NCBI RefSeq assembly: GCF_018139145.2
Contig: NC_059479.1
Location: forward strand, 1,054,001-1,118,000
DNA from: Gymnogyps californianus
Lineage: Eukaryota; Chordata; Aves; Accipitriformes; Cathartidae
Length of the DNA: 64,000 nt
Reading direction: 5' to 3'
Under the pieces are notes generated by a model. The model was not told where the DNA came from, did no database searches, and was given only the letters and a program-made list of their open reading frames with translations. Positions 23,922 through 33,576 of this stretch are shown here, in pieces. A program made the position numbers and the translations under genes. Each line of letters begins with the position of its first letter. Positions within the stretch are counted from its first letter, which is position 1.

Positions 23922-24023
23922 GTGCTGGTTTGGGCCGGGATAGAGTTAATTTTCTTCACAGTAGCTAGTATGGGGCTGTGTTTTGGATTCGTGCTGGGAA
24001 CAGTGTGGATAACACCGGGATGC
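23922..24023 (+). mobile_element. 5' fragment of an avian ERV LTR
   Basis: It starts TGTGCTGGTTTGGGCCGGG and runs through GATAGAGTTAATTTTCTTC, TAGCTAGTATGGGGCTGTG and TTTTGGATT to GATAACACCGGGATG. The order matches the 5' end of the complete LTR at 26611-27195 read on the minus strand, but with many differences, so it is a related subfamily. Similarity stops after about 100 bases. The rest of the LTR is missing and no duplicate target site can be judged. No viral gene is present. Confidence 0.8.
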
Positions 24024-26604
24024 TTGACACTTGCAGCAAGTTTTCCAGTGGCAGGCAGGCAGTTTGACTCTGTCCGTCCCCCACATACGTATTTTGATCC
24101 AGAAATGCACAAGCCTGTGTTATATGGGCATGCACGTGCGTGCATGTGCTGTCTGGGCATGCAGGGGAATTGATAGTATCTGAGATGCTTCAGCCTTTCT
24201 CGGGAATACACTAAGGGTAAATTTAGCTCTGCGTGTGTGTGTACATGTGTCAGGGAGACAGTATGTGATGGTGTGTGCCTCCATGCTTATATCCACTGCT
24301 TCATAAGCTGATATGAAGTTGACATCTACCCTGAGGGGTATATTTGAAGAAATAAGAATATCATTTTTCAAGTGTTATGGATTTGAGAGTCACAAAGAGG
24401 AGCTGAGGGCTCTGGCATACGGACCAAAAGCAAAGGGAGCTCCAGCGTGGGAAGATGCACTGTGTGTTGGTGGCAGGGAGGATGGATTTGTTATGTGTCA
24501 TGTAGAAGTCCTCTTCAGTGCAGCATTTGAAATGCCTGTCAGCCACGCACTGCTAGCCCTGTGGGTCCGCCATGGAGATCGCACACGTTCATGAGTGGCA
24601 ATGAGGATTGTGGGTCTGTTTTGGGATCTGCCTGCCCTTTTTTGGGGAGCGGTCCTGTCCACTCTCGGCCCTCCCCTGGACAGGGAGCAAGAAATGGATT
24701 TCTCAGATGCTGCCGCTTCACATTTTTGCCCCTTTGCATGACCCACAGTAGCTGCCACAGCCCTTAACCAGCAGGATGCTCGTGGGTACAGGCAGAGGAG
24801 TGAAGCGGTGCTGCGATAAGGAGCCCCTGAACAGCGAGGGACCCCTCTTCCCACAGAGTTCCTCCAGCATCCAGATGCTGCATCCCCAGCCTGGCCACCA
24901 GCACCGGCGAGGGCGAGTCTATCTCCAGTTTGCTTTTCAGCGCTTGGGGTACGGAGGTGAAGGCAGGGCACCTGTGTCATCAGGTAGCAGCTCTTCCCAC
25001 CCCCTGCGCACGCCCCGTTCTGTGAGCAGGAGGCCGGGGATGCTGCGGGGAGGAGGGAGCGCTGGATCTGCCGTCTCAGCCCCTCCAGCCCGGCAGCTGC
25101 TTCCTCGCGCTTCTGCCAGCTGCTGAGCTCCCTGCCGCAGAGCTTTGTCTCCAAACAGGGGATTATAATACATCTAATTTAGGCACTCCAGTATAATCTA
25201 CTTGGCTTCTGCACATCAATACATCCTGCATTAGGTTCCCCACTCATTTTATTATTTTACAAACAGTCCTTTCTCCTATGTAGACTGTTATGCAGCTAGG
25301 AGGGCTTTTGTATTTGGGTGGAAGAAGATGGTGGCCTTAGTTTAGGCTATCAGTGAAACGGGTCAGGGCTCATCATCACCTTTATCTGTACATTTAAGCA
25401 ATAATGACTTGGTAAGCAGGCGGGTGCCTGGTCCGGAGGAGCGGATGCCACAGGCACAGGCAGCGGCCCAGCTGTGATGTAGTGAGGATGTTAGGAAGCA
25501 GGCTCGGGCTGCTTTTTGCACTAAGATACTTTTAACCACTACTGCTCCCACCCGAATTTCACAAAATAACTGGTTGTCTCCTTCAAAGAACAAGAAAGAA
25601 AGAAAAAAAAGAATTCATTCTTCCCAGTTGCAAAGAAGGCTCTAGGGACTTAATCTAGATTTCCATTTGTATGCGCTATTATTTCAGTCATTGCCTTCCA
25701 TTTCCTACAATTTGATGGTAAACTTCCCTGGTTTTAGTGACCTAGAATTGGCTGGCAACCTAAACCTTCCTGAACCACCACGGGAAGTGTTTGCCAACGC
25801 CGCACACAGCTCTTCTCCCCGGACACAGACTGGCACTGCTGCCCAGCACGGACAAACATGAACGCCACGTCCAAACGTGCCGAAGCACGTGGAGCCCCGT
25901 GCTCGGTGACTTGTAGGTGACACGGTGGGATGCACCCTGAGGTTTTCAGCAGTGCCCAGAGCACCGAATTGGCACTTGGGTGAGAAATGCTTCTGAGGCA
26001 CTGAGCAAGGTGCCCACAGAGCTGAGTGATGGATGACTACGCTTTGGAGGTGAGGAAAAGAACTCCTGCAACAACTCGTGTCCTCCAGGGCCTGGAAAGA
26101 ACCTTCCTGACCTTATAACCTGCACATGAAAATCTTCATCTGGTCAACCACAAGACCTTTTCCACATGTCTCCGACAGCAAAGGAGGGGAAAACCCCAAG
26201 AAGGGTTTGCAGGGGGAGGATGACAGTGGCTCCAGTAGGGACCAGCGAGGCAAAGGTGGGGCTGGGAAGAAGGTGCAGCTGGGTGGGCAACCCGCTGCCC
26301 CTGGCCTCAGCAGCACCTTGCTTCCCTCCGCAGGCAGGACCAGCCCTGCCTGCACAGCCTTGACGGCAGTTCGGGGATGTAGCTCCAGCCAGCGTTTAAA
26401 TACCTTGCAATCTGAACAGGCACTTGCTGTTCAATTGATTTGGCTCAGAAAGGGATTTGCATGAAGCCCTTGCAAGATGGATCATTCCTGCAAAGCCTTA
26501 TTTAAATCCAAACAAGCAAAACAACCCTGCCTATTCAGGGCTGGTGATGCTTGTTTATTTATCACCTGTGAAATGCATACATTTGGGACATATGTGCATG
26601 CATG
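24024..26604. other. Unique sequence, no gene recognised
   Basis: GT/CATG-rich at 24115-24270. AT-rich islands at 25180-25330 and 25590-25760 show no repeat family. The minus-strand frame 24498-25154 (218 codons) has no recognisable domain. Confidence 0.5.
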
Positions 26605-26605
26605 T

Positions 26606-26610
26606 CTCTG
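26606..26610. other. Target-site duplication, left copy (CTCTG)
   Basis: It directly abuts the LTR terminus at 26611 and is identical to 27196-27200. Confidence 0.85.
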
Positions 26611-26730
26611 TGTCGTGGTTCAACCCCAGCCGGCAACTCAGCACCACGCAGCCCTTGCTCACTCCCCCCACCCAGTGAGATGGGGGAGAGAATCAGAAAA
26701 AAAAAACCTCGTGGGCTGAGGTAAAGACAG

Positions 26731-26736
26731 TTTAAT
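26731..26736 (-). terminator. Poly(A) signal of the solo LTR (ATTAAA)
   Basis: The minus strand reads ATTAAA about 180 bases downstream of the TATA box, as expected at the end of an LTR R region. Confidence 0.5.
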
Positions 26737-26915
26737 AGGACAGAAAGGAAGGAAAAATAATGATAATAATAATAATAATAATATGACAATAATACTGCTA
26801 AAAGAATTAGAATATACAAAACAAGTGATGCACAATGCAATTGCTCACCACTCACCGACTGATGCCCAGTCAGTTCCCGAGCAGCGATCCGCCCCTCCCA
26901 GCCAGCTCCCCCCAG

Positions 26916-26923
26916 TTTATATA
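26916..26923 (-). promoter_or_regulatory. TATA box of the solo LTR
   Basis: The minus strand reads TATATAAA in the middle of the LTR, at the usual place for the U3 promoter. It could still drive transcription to the left (decreasing coordinates). Confidence 0.6.
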
Positions 26924-27195
26924 CTGGGCATGAAGTCATATGGTATGGAATATCCCTTTGGCCAGTTTGGGTCAGCTGTCCTGGCTGTGTCCCCTCCCAG
27001 CTCCTTGTGCCCCTCCAGCCTTCTCGCTGGCTGGGCATGAGAAGCTGAAAAATCCTTGACTCAGTATAAACACTACTTAGCAACAACTAAAAACATCAGC
27101 GTGTTATCAACAGTATTCTCACAGTAAATCCAAAACACAGCACTATACCAGCTACTAGGAAGAAAATTAACTCTATCCCAGCCGAAACCAGGACA

Positions 27196-27200
27196 CTCTG
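27196..27200. other. Target-site duplication, right copy (CTCTG)
   Basis: It directly abuts the LTR terminus at 27195 and is identical to 26606-26610. Confidence 0.85.
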
Positions 27201-29070
27201 TAAAGGAAAAAACAAGAATTCATGTTCCTAAACAGAAGCTGGTCTCTACGGAAAAGGAGTGCTTGTGATGGGCTATGCAAGTGGTCACAGCCTGTAGCTC
27301 TGGGGGTGCTAGTTCCAGTATGAGAGCTTAAAATAGCTCATAAAGTGGGGGGACAGCATGCTAGTTTATATGTGGAGAAACTGAAATGCATAAGCGTGAA
27401 TGCTGTCTTCAAAGCATGCCATGAGTCATGCTAGATGGAAGAAGAGAAAAACACAATTTTGACTCCCAGTCCCCTACTCTAAGCTCTGAACTCCGGTTTT
27501 TAGCTTGGGTTCCCATGAGAAGAAGGCTTAGGCAATCACGCTCTCTGCCATGATATCATCTACTGCCTCCCACCCTGTTTCTTTCCCCAGCAATTTTGGA
27601 AGGTATTGGCCAATCTCAAAAAAAAAAAAAAAAAAAGATGATGGAACCCCAAACTGCAGAAAATCAGCCTTCCACAGTTCCCGCGGACCTGCATGTTTCC
27701 TTCCAGTGTCAGGTGCGCCTTTCCAAACAGGAGAAACCAGCACATTGCCTTGGTACCAAGGCTAGTGGGTACTCGTATCGCAGATATTGCATTTATGCAA
27801 TTATCAGGATCTCTGGCGCTTTATACAAAATTAAAATTACTCCCAGCCAGCAACATGATCTGCACATCCCAGGTCAAGCTGTGGGAACTGCAGGGTCTCC
27901 CAGCTAACACAGATTTGACTTAGTGGGTTTTCCACTATGAGGAGAACCTATTCTCATCGATGCCAGTGGAAATCGGAGAGACGTCTTCCAGAAGAGAGCC
28001 CGATCCAGGAGAAGGTGAAGGAGAACAGAGCCTGTGCCCGTCCTCTCTCCAGCTGCCCTTCCCTCTGACTTTGCAGCACTTTCCTAACTTGAAATCTTTC
28101 TTCCTGATGCTCTTCCTCAATTCTGGCAGCGCTGCAGCCTCCCTGTCTCTCGACCTCTCCTCCCCACTGCTAAAAAGTATCCTGGCCCTACTGAGCCTTG
28201 GTCCTGACTATCCTGACTCGACTTGTTGGGCTAACACAAAGGCACGGGGTCTACTTGGGACCGCGGCGCTGCGCAGCATCCCTGCCCGGTGAACTGGCCT
28301 CCCGCCGCTGCGGCAGCTGCTCTGCCTCTCAACCGTCGGGATTGCAGGCAAGGGCATTTTGGTTTCGTGCCCAGACTCTTCACACCAGCGCACTCCTAAT
28401 GATGAGCAAAAAAAAAAAAAGAAGACGAGTGCAGCCACCCTGGGCCTAAGTATCAAAGAAAAAAAGTGGTTTGAATCCGATCCACGCCAGCAAAGACTAG
28501 AAAGCGGCCAGACAAGCAGGTTCAGACCTTGATGCTAACTTTTCAAGGTTTGAGAGTTACTGTAAGTCAGAACTAGTGGGAAAATGAGAAATGGAGCCAC
28601 GCTTGTCCAGACCTCATCGGCGTTCATGTCTGAAGGTTAAGCTCGGCTCAAACCGGGTAGTTAGCAAAAACTGCCCAGTCCAGCACGCGATGTTTGAGAA
28701 AACACGTGTCTGTGCCGTGCAGCTCTGTCGATTAGGAAATGAACGGGGTCTGCAAATATAGGTAGGCGAATCAAGAGGCTATTTGGTGCATTGGTGTATG
28801 TATGCTCCCGGGTAGGGAGTTTTTTGGACCGTACGTTTTGTCCGGGTCCGTGGGGGTGGCTCCGCACCCACCGCGGGGTTAAAGAGGGACCTCCCTTTCC
28901 CAGGATCGGGCAATTTTATCCAGCTGCTAAAACTCACTGAAGGACTGAACTCTCCTTTCAAGCTACTAAATAAATAAAAGCCGAGGCCAGGCAGCCGCAG
29001 AGGGGCATGCCGGGTAAGGGCTGGCTGCCTCTGCTCTGGCCTGGCAGATTGCTGCCTGCTGCATAGACGA
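27201..29070. other. Unique sequence, no gene recognised
   Basis: A 19-A run lies at 27618-27636 and a 13-A run near 28409. The stretch 27365-27440 (GGAGAAACTGAAATGCATAAG) vaguely recalls MIR but is too weak to call. No exon is visible. Confidence 0.5.
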
Positions 29071-29074
29071 AAGC

Positions 29075-29390
29075 CATCTTCCAGCCGGTGATTTAACATT
29101 CCAAGGGAGCAGATTAATGCCTGCAAACTTCTCAGTGGAAGCATTCAGACGCTAATTGGTAGTTGCAAGTAATTAAAGTAATTTACTCAGATTATAAAGA
29201 AATTTCTTAACAGTGATTAAGCAACTCTGGGACGTGTGTAGTTGTTTGTAATCACTCCCCCAGGGGGATTAAAGCTCTTGGCTGCATGTAATATGTCTTG
29301 TAACACCCTATGGGTCCTGTTGGCTCATGATAGCAGAGAACAGCTTGTTGGAAGAGATATAAATCAGGTCTGCATGCACATAAAGTACAT
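29075..29390. promoter_or_regulatory. AT-rich island, strong conserved non-coding candidate
   Basis: Clustered homeodomain-like cores: GTGATTTAAC, GATTAATGCC, GCTAATTGGTAG, AAGTAATTAAAGTAATTTAC, CAGTGATTAAGC, TTTGTAATCAC and GGATTAAAGC. That is seven or more TAAT/ATTA/TTAAG cores in about 200 bp, the densest such cluster noticed in the window. It is unique, non-repetitive sequence. The regulatory role is inference. Confidence 0.33.
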
Positions 29391-30590
29391 CACATAGGGA
29401 AGAGCTCTCCTTCATGGTCCAAGCCTGGGGAGCACAAGCTCCACGGTGAAGGCAGACATCCCATTAGCTGGGTTTTGCTTCACAGACAGAGTCCATATCA
29501 TCCAGTCATAAACATTAACGAAGGAAAAGGCAGAACGAAGGACAGGGCTGCAGGCAAACACAGCCCTCAGCACGGGGACAGGCTCGTGGGGTAACTGTGG
29601 TCACTTCTGCTCACTGTTTTCTGCTTGCTAACCCATAAAATAGGAATAAATCCACTAAACCAGTTGGTTTAGTGCTCCAAAAGTAACGGAGGAAAAGTGC
29701 CAGGTATCTGTTAAGTTGACACGTAACAGATTATATTTCGCCGGTACTAATCAGCAGATTATCACTTAGATTATGTCATGTCCTTGTTATCCTGGCCAAG
29801 CCTCGAGACCTTGCTCAGCCTGGATTTAGGCTCAGGGAGACAATACCCACTTTGAGACATGGGGAGGAGGAAGCCCACATTGCTCATCTGTGACATAAGG
29901 ATTTTTCTTGCTTACATTTTGCTTTCTAGTTAAGATGTTACACAGTGATATATTCCCTTTCTAGCCCAGAAATGTGCACACATGGCTTAGCGAGACTCGG
30001 CGGAGTCACGTCACAGGTAAACATCCCGCGTTTGATGTACTTCCCACCGACTGGGAGGCACCTTTTATGTTAGAAGGGAATATCTGGAGGAGCCAAGGCT
30101 CCTGCGGTATTGCCACGACTCCCGTCGCCCTGTCCCGCTGCCTCCGGCAAGGCTGGTTGCCACTTTGACGCCTGGCCATCAGCTGGAGTGTGGCCCCCGA
30201 GGAGCAGAGGCCTCCCCGCTGCAGCCGTGGTCCAGGTCTGCGACTCGCAGTGTCCTGCCCCAAAGCACGACCCTGACAGCTTTGCCCTGCACCAGAATTA
30301 GGATTTCTTCCAGGGAAAGACTGCTCGTGCCCCGCTGAGCGTGCAGGGCTGGGGAACCTCCCTGGGGCTGCAGGCACCGTCTCGTGTGGCTTCTGATGGC
30401 CAAAGCAGTGCTTCCCATGTCTTGGAGTCACAGGGAGGACCCTCTGCCTTGCCTTGAGCAGATTCCCTTTTGCTATAGGGCTCTTGCAACTTGAGTAAGA
30501 TGCTTTTAACATGTATGCCCAGGAAATCAGGCAATTACCAGGAAAACATTCTGCGTGTGTTGCAACCTTCTCCTCTCACAACCCGATGGC
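29391..30590. other. Unique sequence, no gene recognised
   Basis: AT-rich to about 30060, then GC-rich. The minus-strand frame 30006-30512 (168 codons) lacks known domains and overlaps plus-strand frames. Confidence 0.5.
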
Positions 30591-30594
30591 TGGG

Positions 30595-30850
30595 GTGTAA
30601 CTATTCTTCAGCATTACTAGAATTTATTTTTAGAGTGTTTTTTGCTATGTTGGGAATAAAGAATTGTAAATATTGCATGAATGCTGACTGCAGAAGGATG
30701 CAAGTTTACCTGTGCAAACAAGTGTTGAGCAAACTGGGAGCTCATTTCCTGCAATTACTTTGGCACATCATTTTGGTATTTGCTTTCTGCAATTTTTTGG
30801 CCAAACGAAACCAATTGTTCAATTGTGTTTTTCTTTCTCTCTAAAGGCAA
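30595..30850. promoter_or_regulatory. AT-rich island, possible conserved non-coding element
   Basis: Unique AT-rich DNA carrying TTTATTTTTAGAG, GTAAATATTGCATGAATG, CAATTACTTTGG and CCAATTGTTCAATTG (SOX-like ATTGTT next to CAATTG). A plus-strand frame (30491-30844) runs through it, but its composition follows the AT-rich DNA and it shows no family match. Confidence 0.27.
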
Positions 30851-31079
30851 CACAGAAAGGACGGAGCAAATTCCCATTTTGTTTGTTTGCCTGTCTGAAG
30901 CGCGTGCCGGGGAAGAAGGCATTGTTCCGCCAGCTCCGCCGAAGGACAGAAATACACCACAACCTTCAGCGACGCCAAGGGGCAAACCCTCAGTGTTAGC
31001 ATTCAGGGTCTGCACTGTGGCCGTTGTAACATTGTGCTGCACGGGACATGCTTTCCAGACTCAAACATAAATAGCTTTT

Positions 31080-31330
31080 TTTCTGCGTTCTGTTTACTGT
31101 GCGTAGAAATCTGATTTTCCCTAATGGTCCTTTATAAATAGTTTCCACCCACCCTCTGCTTGAAAGCTTCTCTGACTCACATTGGAAATTAGGTTCTTCC
31201 CCTCCTCGCTATTGAGAACAATTATAGCTCTTTGTTCAATGGGAATTAAGAAGCATGAGGGCTGAATCCATCCACAGGAAAATTGTCACTCTCTTTTGTT
31301 TTCCGCCTGCAATAATTATCCTGCCAACCG
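31080..31330. promoter_or_regulatory. AT-rich island with an inverted SOX-like pair
   Basis: ACAAT (31218-31222) and TTTGTT (31231-31236) face each other across 8 bases that include TTATAG. They are flanked by TCAATGGGAATTAAG and, further right, GCAATAATTATCC. Left of them are GGTCCTTTATAAATAG and GGAAATTAGG. Unique sequence. Function is inferred. Confidence 0.28.
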
Positions 31331-31955
31331 CTCACTCTGACATCCTTAAACCCTCTATGCCTCCACCAAGCATCCACCATCCCTCCCAGCGCCAGCCTGC
31401 CCGCGTGCTTTGTGCTGATTCATTTTTTATTGGCTTCTGTAAGCCACATCCTTGTTTTACTCTTCCCATTTCCCACCGAGCCGTGCCTTCCCGTTGGGAA
31501 GGAGGCTCCCCAGGAAGGCAGGACTGGCCGGGACAGGAGAGGAAAAGGGGGAGCCGCTGGTCCTTCGGCAAGACCCCAGGGGTTTGGTTATTTCTCATAA
31601 AAGGTTGCGGCTCCCTTGCCCACAGGGACCACAGCTTTGTGACACCCCCAGGAGATGCCCTGGCTAAGGTGCCAGGGTACGATGCTTTGGGGTGACAAAA
31701 AGAGAGCAAAACACAGCAAGGAAAGAAGACGACCAGAAGAGCTGACTGGTGAATAAATGCTTTTCTCTTGCCGCAAGTCTGCTCCAGTGTGAAAACCCCT
31801 GTTTAAAAGAACACAACCAAATCCTACCCCATTTTTTTTAAGGATCCAAAATAACTAACCATTGACCCCTCCAGCCACACACTCATTTTTCATTAAACCG
31901 TTCCTTGGATCTTATAAGCAGAGAGAGAGAGAACAAGTGGGCGAATGCACGAAAA
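31331..31955. other. Unique sequence, no gene recognised
   Basis: GC-rich at 31380-31690 with overlapping frames on both strands. A short (GA)n lies near 31920-31933. Nothing else seen. Confidence 0.5.
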
Positions 31956-31959
31956 CAAC

Positions 31960-32180
31960 CAAGAGTGCCCTGGGGCTATAATAACCGAGGTAGGAACATT
32001 TTAAATTATACCTTGGGTCAAAATGATTTTAGATTGATCAGAAACCAAAATTACCCCTGAGTTCCAGTTGATTGTCTGTGTCTTGAGTTCATCTGGAGGC
32101 TGCGTTTCTCCAGCAGCCCCCATTATCATTATTATGAGAAGTGTGTATACATTGACCCTGTTATTTTAAGCGGCAAAGGA
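31960..32180. promoter_or_regulatory. AT-rich island
   Basis: The unique stretch includes GCTATAATAACCG, TTTTAAATTATACC, ATGATTTTAGATTGATCAG and CATTATCATTATTATG. It is a weak candidate for a conserved element, based on composition only. Confidence 0.2.
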
Positions 32181-32490
32181 GAAAAGAAAGAGCCTTTGAA
32201 CCTTAAAAACCCACCAGTTGAAGGCAGCGCACCAGCGGGAGAAATGTGCACTAATTGTTTCTACCCTCCAACTAAGGACCAGGACCCTCACGGACCCCAG
32301 AGCAGAGCCCCGGTCCCCCGCAGAGGGACCGCAGGGGTCCCCCGGGCGGCGGTGGCTGCTCTGCTCCTCTCCCGGGCATCCCAGCAGGGAATTTGGTGGC
32401 AGATGTGTCAGGCCGTGCTGACGTACACCATAAGGCATAAGGCATGCTTAAGAGAGCAGTGGTGTACAAAACAAGGATAGTATTGGTTTT
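32181..32490. other. Unique spacer
   Basis: GC-rich DNA ending at the left edge of the large inverted repeat. No gene recognised. Confidence 0.5.
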
Positions 32491-32740
32491 TCATTATCAA
32501 GACAGTACTAACAAGACAAGACCATTTAGTAGCTGTGAGCTGGCAAACAAAAGAGGCCATTACCTTGTAAAGTTGCTCCCATCTCTTCGGCACCTTCTCA
32601 CTGCCACCCTAAATGGCCACGTCTGGGTCTCTGTGCCCTTGGGGGTAGCTTGTGAAATCCCCACCAAGGGCTACGGCACAGGCACACCGAGGCACACCAT
32701 CTCCTCAGTGTGTTTAAGCATTAGTTAAAAAAATACGTAT

Positions 32741-32789
32741 TTCATTTTATATATACATTCATTTTATATATACATTCATTTTATATATA
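32741..32789. repeat. 17-bp AT-rich tandem repeat (about 2.9 copies)
   Basis: The unit CATTCATTTTATATATA occurs at 32756-32772 and 32773-32789, with a 15-base partial copy before them. It lies in the spacer of the large inverted repeat. Confidence 0.9.
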
Positions 32790-33073
32790 GATACAAATAT
32801 AAATCTGTTGCATGTTGTAACCCATTGTTACATGTTGCAACTTGACATGCATTGCTGCCACTTTCCATAGATAGACATTTTTTTAACTAACGCTTAAAGG
32901 TGCTGCAGGGGACCTCGTGCATTCACGCTTATGCTCAGCGTACCCCTCGGTGGGGATCACACCCCCTACTCCTAAGCTTGCAGACATGTGGCAGCTCAGG
33001 CTGAGCACGGAAAAGGGCTGGCAGGAGGGTACTACAAGGTCCAGTGCAAGGTGATGGCTGTTTTTACAGTTTT

Positions 33074-33147
33074 CTAGTGTATAAAATCTAAATATTATCA
33101 TCTTCTTGGTCTAATGCACAAAACCTAAATGTTATCATCTTGTTGGT
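33074..33147. repeat. 37-bp direct duplication inside the right arm
   Basis: Units 33074-33110 and 33111-33147 share TAAAT.TTATCATCTT.TTGGT and begin CTA.TG.A.AAAA.C. The left arm has only one equivalent, so the duplication arose after the two arms separated, or was lost on the left. Confidence 0.85.
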
Positions 33148-33163
33148 ATTGTCTTGACGATGA

Positions 33164-33488
33164 ATAATCTACACTGACCGGCCAAGATAAGAGCTTGTTG
33201 GCATCAGACTGAAGGAGTGATCAGTTTGAAACCTTCCCGAGAAGGAATGTCAGTCCACAGCCCTGCGGAGGATGTCCGAGGATGTTCCTCTCTCCGCGTT
33301 TCACTGCAAGTGGCTGAAGACGGCTCCGCTCTAGCTATCCCCGTGAAGGCTACGATGTCTAATCAGGCGCAAAGAAGTGGAGTTTTTCCCTGTCTCGGTC
33401 TCCCAAGGATGCGCCTTCCTCTGTTTAAGTCATTCCTCTGGCATTCAGCTCGAGCGCCGCTCCCTCGTCGAGAGGCGCGAGGCGCCCG
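33164..33488. other. Unique spacer
   Basis: No gene or repeat seen. A plus-strand frame of 172 codons (33217-33735) stays open only because the adjoining minisatellite has no stop in any frame. Confidence 0.5.
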
Positions 33489-33576
33489 TGGGACTGCCAT
33501 GGGACTGCCATGGGACTGCCGTGGGACTGCCGTGGGACTGCTGTGGGACTGCCGTGGGACTGCCGTGGGACTGCCA
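33489..33576. repeat. Minisatellite, 8 x 11 bp (TGGGACTGCCA)
   Basis: Eight head-to-tail 11-bp units start at 33489, 33500, 33511, 33522, 33533, 33544, 33555 and 33566. Differences are confined to the last two or three positions (CCA, CCG, CTG). Because 11 is not a multiple of 3 and the unit has no stop in any register, all frames are open and give 11-residue peptide repeats on both strands. Confidence 0.95.

Larger units (their letters stand above)
26611..27195 (-). mobile_element. Complete solo LTR of an endogenous retrovirus (ERVL-like)
   Basis: A 585-bp element whose minus strand begins TGTCCTGGTTTCGGCTGGG and ends GTTGAACCACGACA, giving the TG...CA ends of an LTR. The same five bases CTCTG flank it on both sides (26606-26610 and 27196-27200), a perfect target-site duplication. 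Five bases fits ERVL-type integration better than the six of ERVK; this class call is inference. On the minus strand a TATATAAA box is followed about 180 bases later by an ATTAAA poly(A) signal and a T-rich/GT-rich stretch. An (AAT)n run sits between the two. There are no gag/pol/env remains next to it, so it arose by LTR-LTR recombination. The element is nearly intact, so it is fairly young. Confidence 0.92.
32491..33163. repeat. 673-bp imperfect inverted repeat of unknown family
   Basis: The left arm (32491-32734) is the diverged reverse complement of the right arm (32877-33163). The outer ends match at 31 of 39 positions (32491-32529 against 33125-33163), and the inner ends at 21 of 22 (32713-32734 against 32877-32898, including TTAGTTAAAAAAAT). 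In between are matching blocks such as ATCCCCACC (32657-32665), which pairs with 32948-32956. The right arm is longer because a 37-bp unit is duplicated (33074-33110 and 33111-33147). The 142-bp spacer holds a 17-bp tandem repeat and is AT-rich. It could be a fold-back or MITE-like DNA transposon, or two copies of one retroposon lying tail to tail (A-rich ends inward). I do not recognise the family. Confidence 0.75.

Noticed and set aside
27365..27440. Possible second MIR fragment (GGAGAAACTGAAATGCATAAG)
   Set aside because: The match is short and lacks the AACTTGCCCAAGGTCAC part of the core.
27618..27636. A19 run as a processed-pseudogene tail
   Set aside because: No coding-like or transcript-like sequence precedes it, and no target-site duplication is visible.
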